33,585 nt of DNA, taken from assembly GCA_022769185.1 (NCBI GenBank), contig JALEKG010000098.1, positions 1 through 33,585 of the forward strand. Reading direction: 5' to 3'. The DNA comes from Dorea sp. Its GTDB lineage: Bacteria; Bacillota; Clostridia; Lachnospirales; Lachnospiraceae. Positions 32,043 through 33,585 of the stretch are shown here, piece by piece. The translations under genes were made by a program, and so were the position numbers. Within the stretch, counting starts at the first letter, position 1; each line of letters starts with the position of its first letter. The notes beneath the pieces were generated by a model. That model was not told the DNA's origin. It made no database searches and saw nothing but the letters and a program-made list of their open reading frames with translations.

Positions 32043-32552
32043 TTACACAAAAACCTTGTCCGGATATGATTTTTTTAACATTTGCAGCATTTCTTCATTC
32101 AGATCCAGAAGAAGCTTGATCTTCTCTCTGTCTTCCAGAACAATCATTGTATAATAAGGAACATTCTCATCATAAGAAGTATAATCATACTTTTTTAATT
32201 TCTCAGTTCCGCCGTTTTTTCGATACTTTGCCACGGACGGATGCTGATTTGGAGCTACTACTTCCAGTTCCCTCATATCCAGAATGTGTTCTGTCCTGCG
32301 ATACCTCTTCCCCAGGATCACATCGATTGTAAGAATATTATCCTCCAGGATATACTCATAATCTTTCTGACTAAAAACATCATAAACAAAATAAAGAAGC
32401 ACCAGTAAGAATCCCGGAAGCATAAATCCCTGTGAGATTGCAATTCCCATCAACACAAATAGCACTGCAAAAACAATCATAACTTTCTTCAGTAATTTTG
32501 AGGCTGCCTTTGGTTTTCTTGTTACTTGTTCTAAAATCCTATAATTATACAT
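32043..32552 (-). CDS. Small membrane protein of unknown function
   Basis: A 169-aa protein with two adjacent membrane segments (about 23-43 and 45-62) followed by a cytoplasmic-looking domain of alternating strands and charged residues (YEYILEDNILTIDVILGKRY, later YYTMIVLEDREKIKLLLD). It may belong to DUF6106, a guess from memory. The ATG at 32552 overlaps the AraC stop by 8 nt, with AGAAAGGA upstream, so the genes are translationally coupled. Its association with a sugar regulator may be incidental. Confidence 0.75.
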   Translation of the reverse strand: MYNYRILEQVTRKPKAASKLLKKVMIVFAVLFVLMGIAISQGFMLPGFLLVLLYFVYDVFSQKDYEYILEDNILTIDVILGKRYRRTEHILDMRELEVVAPNQHPSVAKYRKNGGTEKLKKYDYTSYDENVPYYTMIVLEDREKIKLLLDLNEEMLQMLKKSYPDKVFV

Positions 32553-33420
32553 TTTCCATATTCCTTTCTGTAGTTCTGGCAAAAGAGCGGCTTTTTCTAT
32601 ACTCCGTCGGAGTCTGCCCTTTTCCTTTTTTAAATGCTTTTGAGAAATAAAAGTTATCTTCATATCCCACAGAATGCGCAATCGTAGTAATTGGAAGATC
32701 CGTCTCTTTTAAAAGCTGACATGCCTGCATAATCCGATATTCATCCACATAATCCTTAGGGGATTTTTTTAAAATTTTCTGGAACATCCGATACAGATAG
32801 CTTCGACAGACTCCCGTATAATCTGCAATATCCTCTACTGTAATTGGGTAAGAATAGTGCTCTGCGATATAACGGACTGCCCGCTCTACATGTATATTCT
32901 TCTGATCCTTCTGCTTCATCTCCAATGTAGAATTCTCCATAAGCATCGCAATCATCGAATACAACGCCCCCGTCATGGAAACTGCATCGCAAAATGAATT
33001 CCCTTTTGCCTCATACACCTTCATGATCTTCTTCTGAATCTCTTCACTGATGGCCGCCTGTTCCAGAACGGGTGAATCCTCTGAAAAATCCGTATGTCTG
33101 AGAAGATTGTATGCATCTGTCCCTGCAAAGCCCACCCAGGTATACGACCACGGATCCTCTTCATCCGCACGATAACACGCCTCCATATTAGGAAAGATCA
33201 GGAATGTATCTCCCCTTTTCAGATGATATGATTTTCCTCTTATTTCAAAATATCCTTTCCCGCTCATAACATGATGGATCAGATAATGATCTCTGACTCC
33301 GGGTCCCCACTGAAATCCCGGCTTACACTTCTGGCTTCCCACGTTATAAACCGACAGCGAACTTAACGGCTTATCTTCCGCGATGTAGGAATGTTCATAA
33401 GCTTCTATAAGATTTGCCAT
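32545..33420 (-). CDS. AraC-family transcriptional regulator of the sugar locus
   Basis: A 291-aa regulator of the MsmR/RafR type. Residues about 15-100 form a cupin sensor (DHYLIHHVMSGKGYFEIRG, YHLKRGDTFLIFPN). Residues about 175-280 hold the two helix-turn-helix motifs, with TVEDIADYTGVCRSYLYRMF and HSVGYEDNFYFSKAFKK, closing in TPTEYRKS. AGGAGG precedes the ATG at 33420. It lies upstream of the ABC/GH53 operon in the same direction and likely activates it when the imported sugar is present. Confidence 0.93.
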   Translation of the reverse strand: MANLIEAYEHSYIAEDKPLSSLSVYNVGSQKCKPGFQWGPGVRDHYLIHHVMSGKGYFEIRGKSYHLKRGDTFLIFPNMEACYRADEEDPWSYTWVGFAGTDAYNLLRHTDFSEDSPVLEQAAISEEIQKKIMKVYEAKGNSFCDAVSMTGALYSMIAMLMENSTLEMKQKDQKNIHVERAVRYIAEHYSYPITVEDIADYTGVCRSYLYRMFQKILKKSPKDYVDEYRIMQACQLLKETDLPITTIAHSVGYEDNFYFSKAFKKGKGQTPTEYRKSRSFARTTERNMENV

Positions 33421-33585
33421 CTATACTGTCCTCCTTTCATCTTTTATAACTTCTCGGAATCTTCAGCCCTGATTTTATAAGGCTTTCAGACCCCTATCTA
33501 AAAAAATCACCCACTTTTTTTCAAAAAACACTTGACAAATCGCTCAAAATTTGCGGCGAAGCCGATTGATTATATTTTATTTCAA

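Noticed and set aside
33532-33576. TTGACA followed by TATATT on the plus strand at the right edge
   Set aside because: The spacing is far beyond 17 nt; no promoter can be supported, and the sequence ends before any gene. The region 33421-33585 is otherwise the AraC leader, with no clear promoter.

Overview
The window looks like a chromosomal segment of a gut Clostridia bacterium, most probably Lachnospiraceae. The base composition is low to moderate GC, ribosome binding sites are AGGAGG-like, and the class B sortase, DUF951-rpsF-ssb-rpsR block, DUF5685/DnaJ pair and cytoplasmic glycan enzymes fit that family. I cannot name the species. No phage, insertion sequence, CRISPR array or defence system is visible.

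Layout. (1) 1-4.4 kb, host-glycan module: a GH112 galacto-N-biose/lacto-N-biose phosphorylase cut by the window edge, a divergent AraC regulator, nagB, and a small CBM9-like protein. (2) 4.4-11.3 kb, sugar-acid module read leftward: GntR/FadR regulator, ManD/RspA-type dehydratase, DctP-DctQ-DctM TRAP transporter, RspB-like zinc dehydrogenase, KduD-like SDR, terminator. These genes could import a hexonate (L-gulonate is the best guess) and convert it to 2-keto-3-deoxygluconate. The regulator has a near-consensus promoter and palindromic operator candidates. (3) 11.4-15.2 kb, core block: rpsF-ssb-rpsR with a probable S6:S18 leader, then DUF951, class B sortase and a cysteine desulfidase/serine dehydratase-like enzyme with an unusual GC-rich, hairpin-rich leader.

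(4) 15.2-17.9 kb, plus strand: a membrane/zinc-ribbon protein, a DUF5685 protein, a J-domain protein with a cysteine-rich tail, and a flavodoxin. (5) 18.1-22.3 kb: a TetR regulator overlapping a 1135-residue ABC ATPase-permease fusion. (6) 22.3-25.3 kb: tRNA-Cys with its own promoter and terminator, and a cassette of PucR-like regulator, shikimate dehydrogenase-like enzyme and LUD protein. (7) 25.3-33.6 kb, glycan uptake locus read leftward: AraC regulator, small membrane protein, sugar-binding lipoprotein, two ABC permeases, an uncharacterised 610-residue putative carbohydrate enzyme, a 72-residue zinc-ribbon protein and a cytoplasmic GH53 galactanase, with stem-loops at several junctions.

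The best candidates for undescribed biology are the unknown enzyme with its mini zinc-ribbon partner in the GH53 locus, the DUF5685/J-protein cluster, and the two repeat-rich regulatory regions near 10.45 and 15.05 kb.
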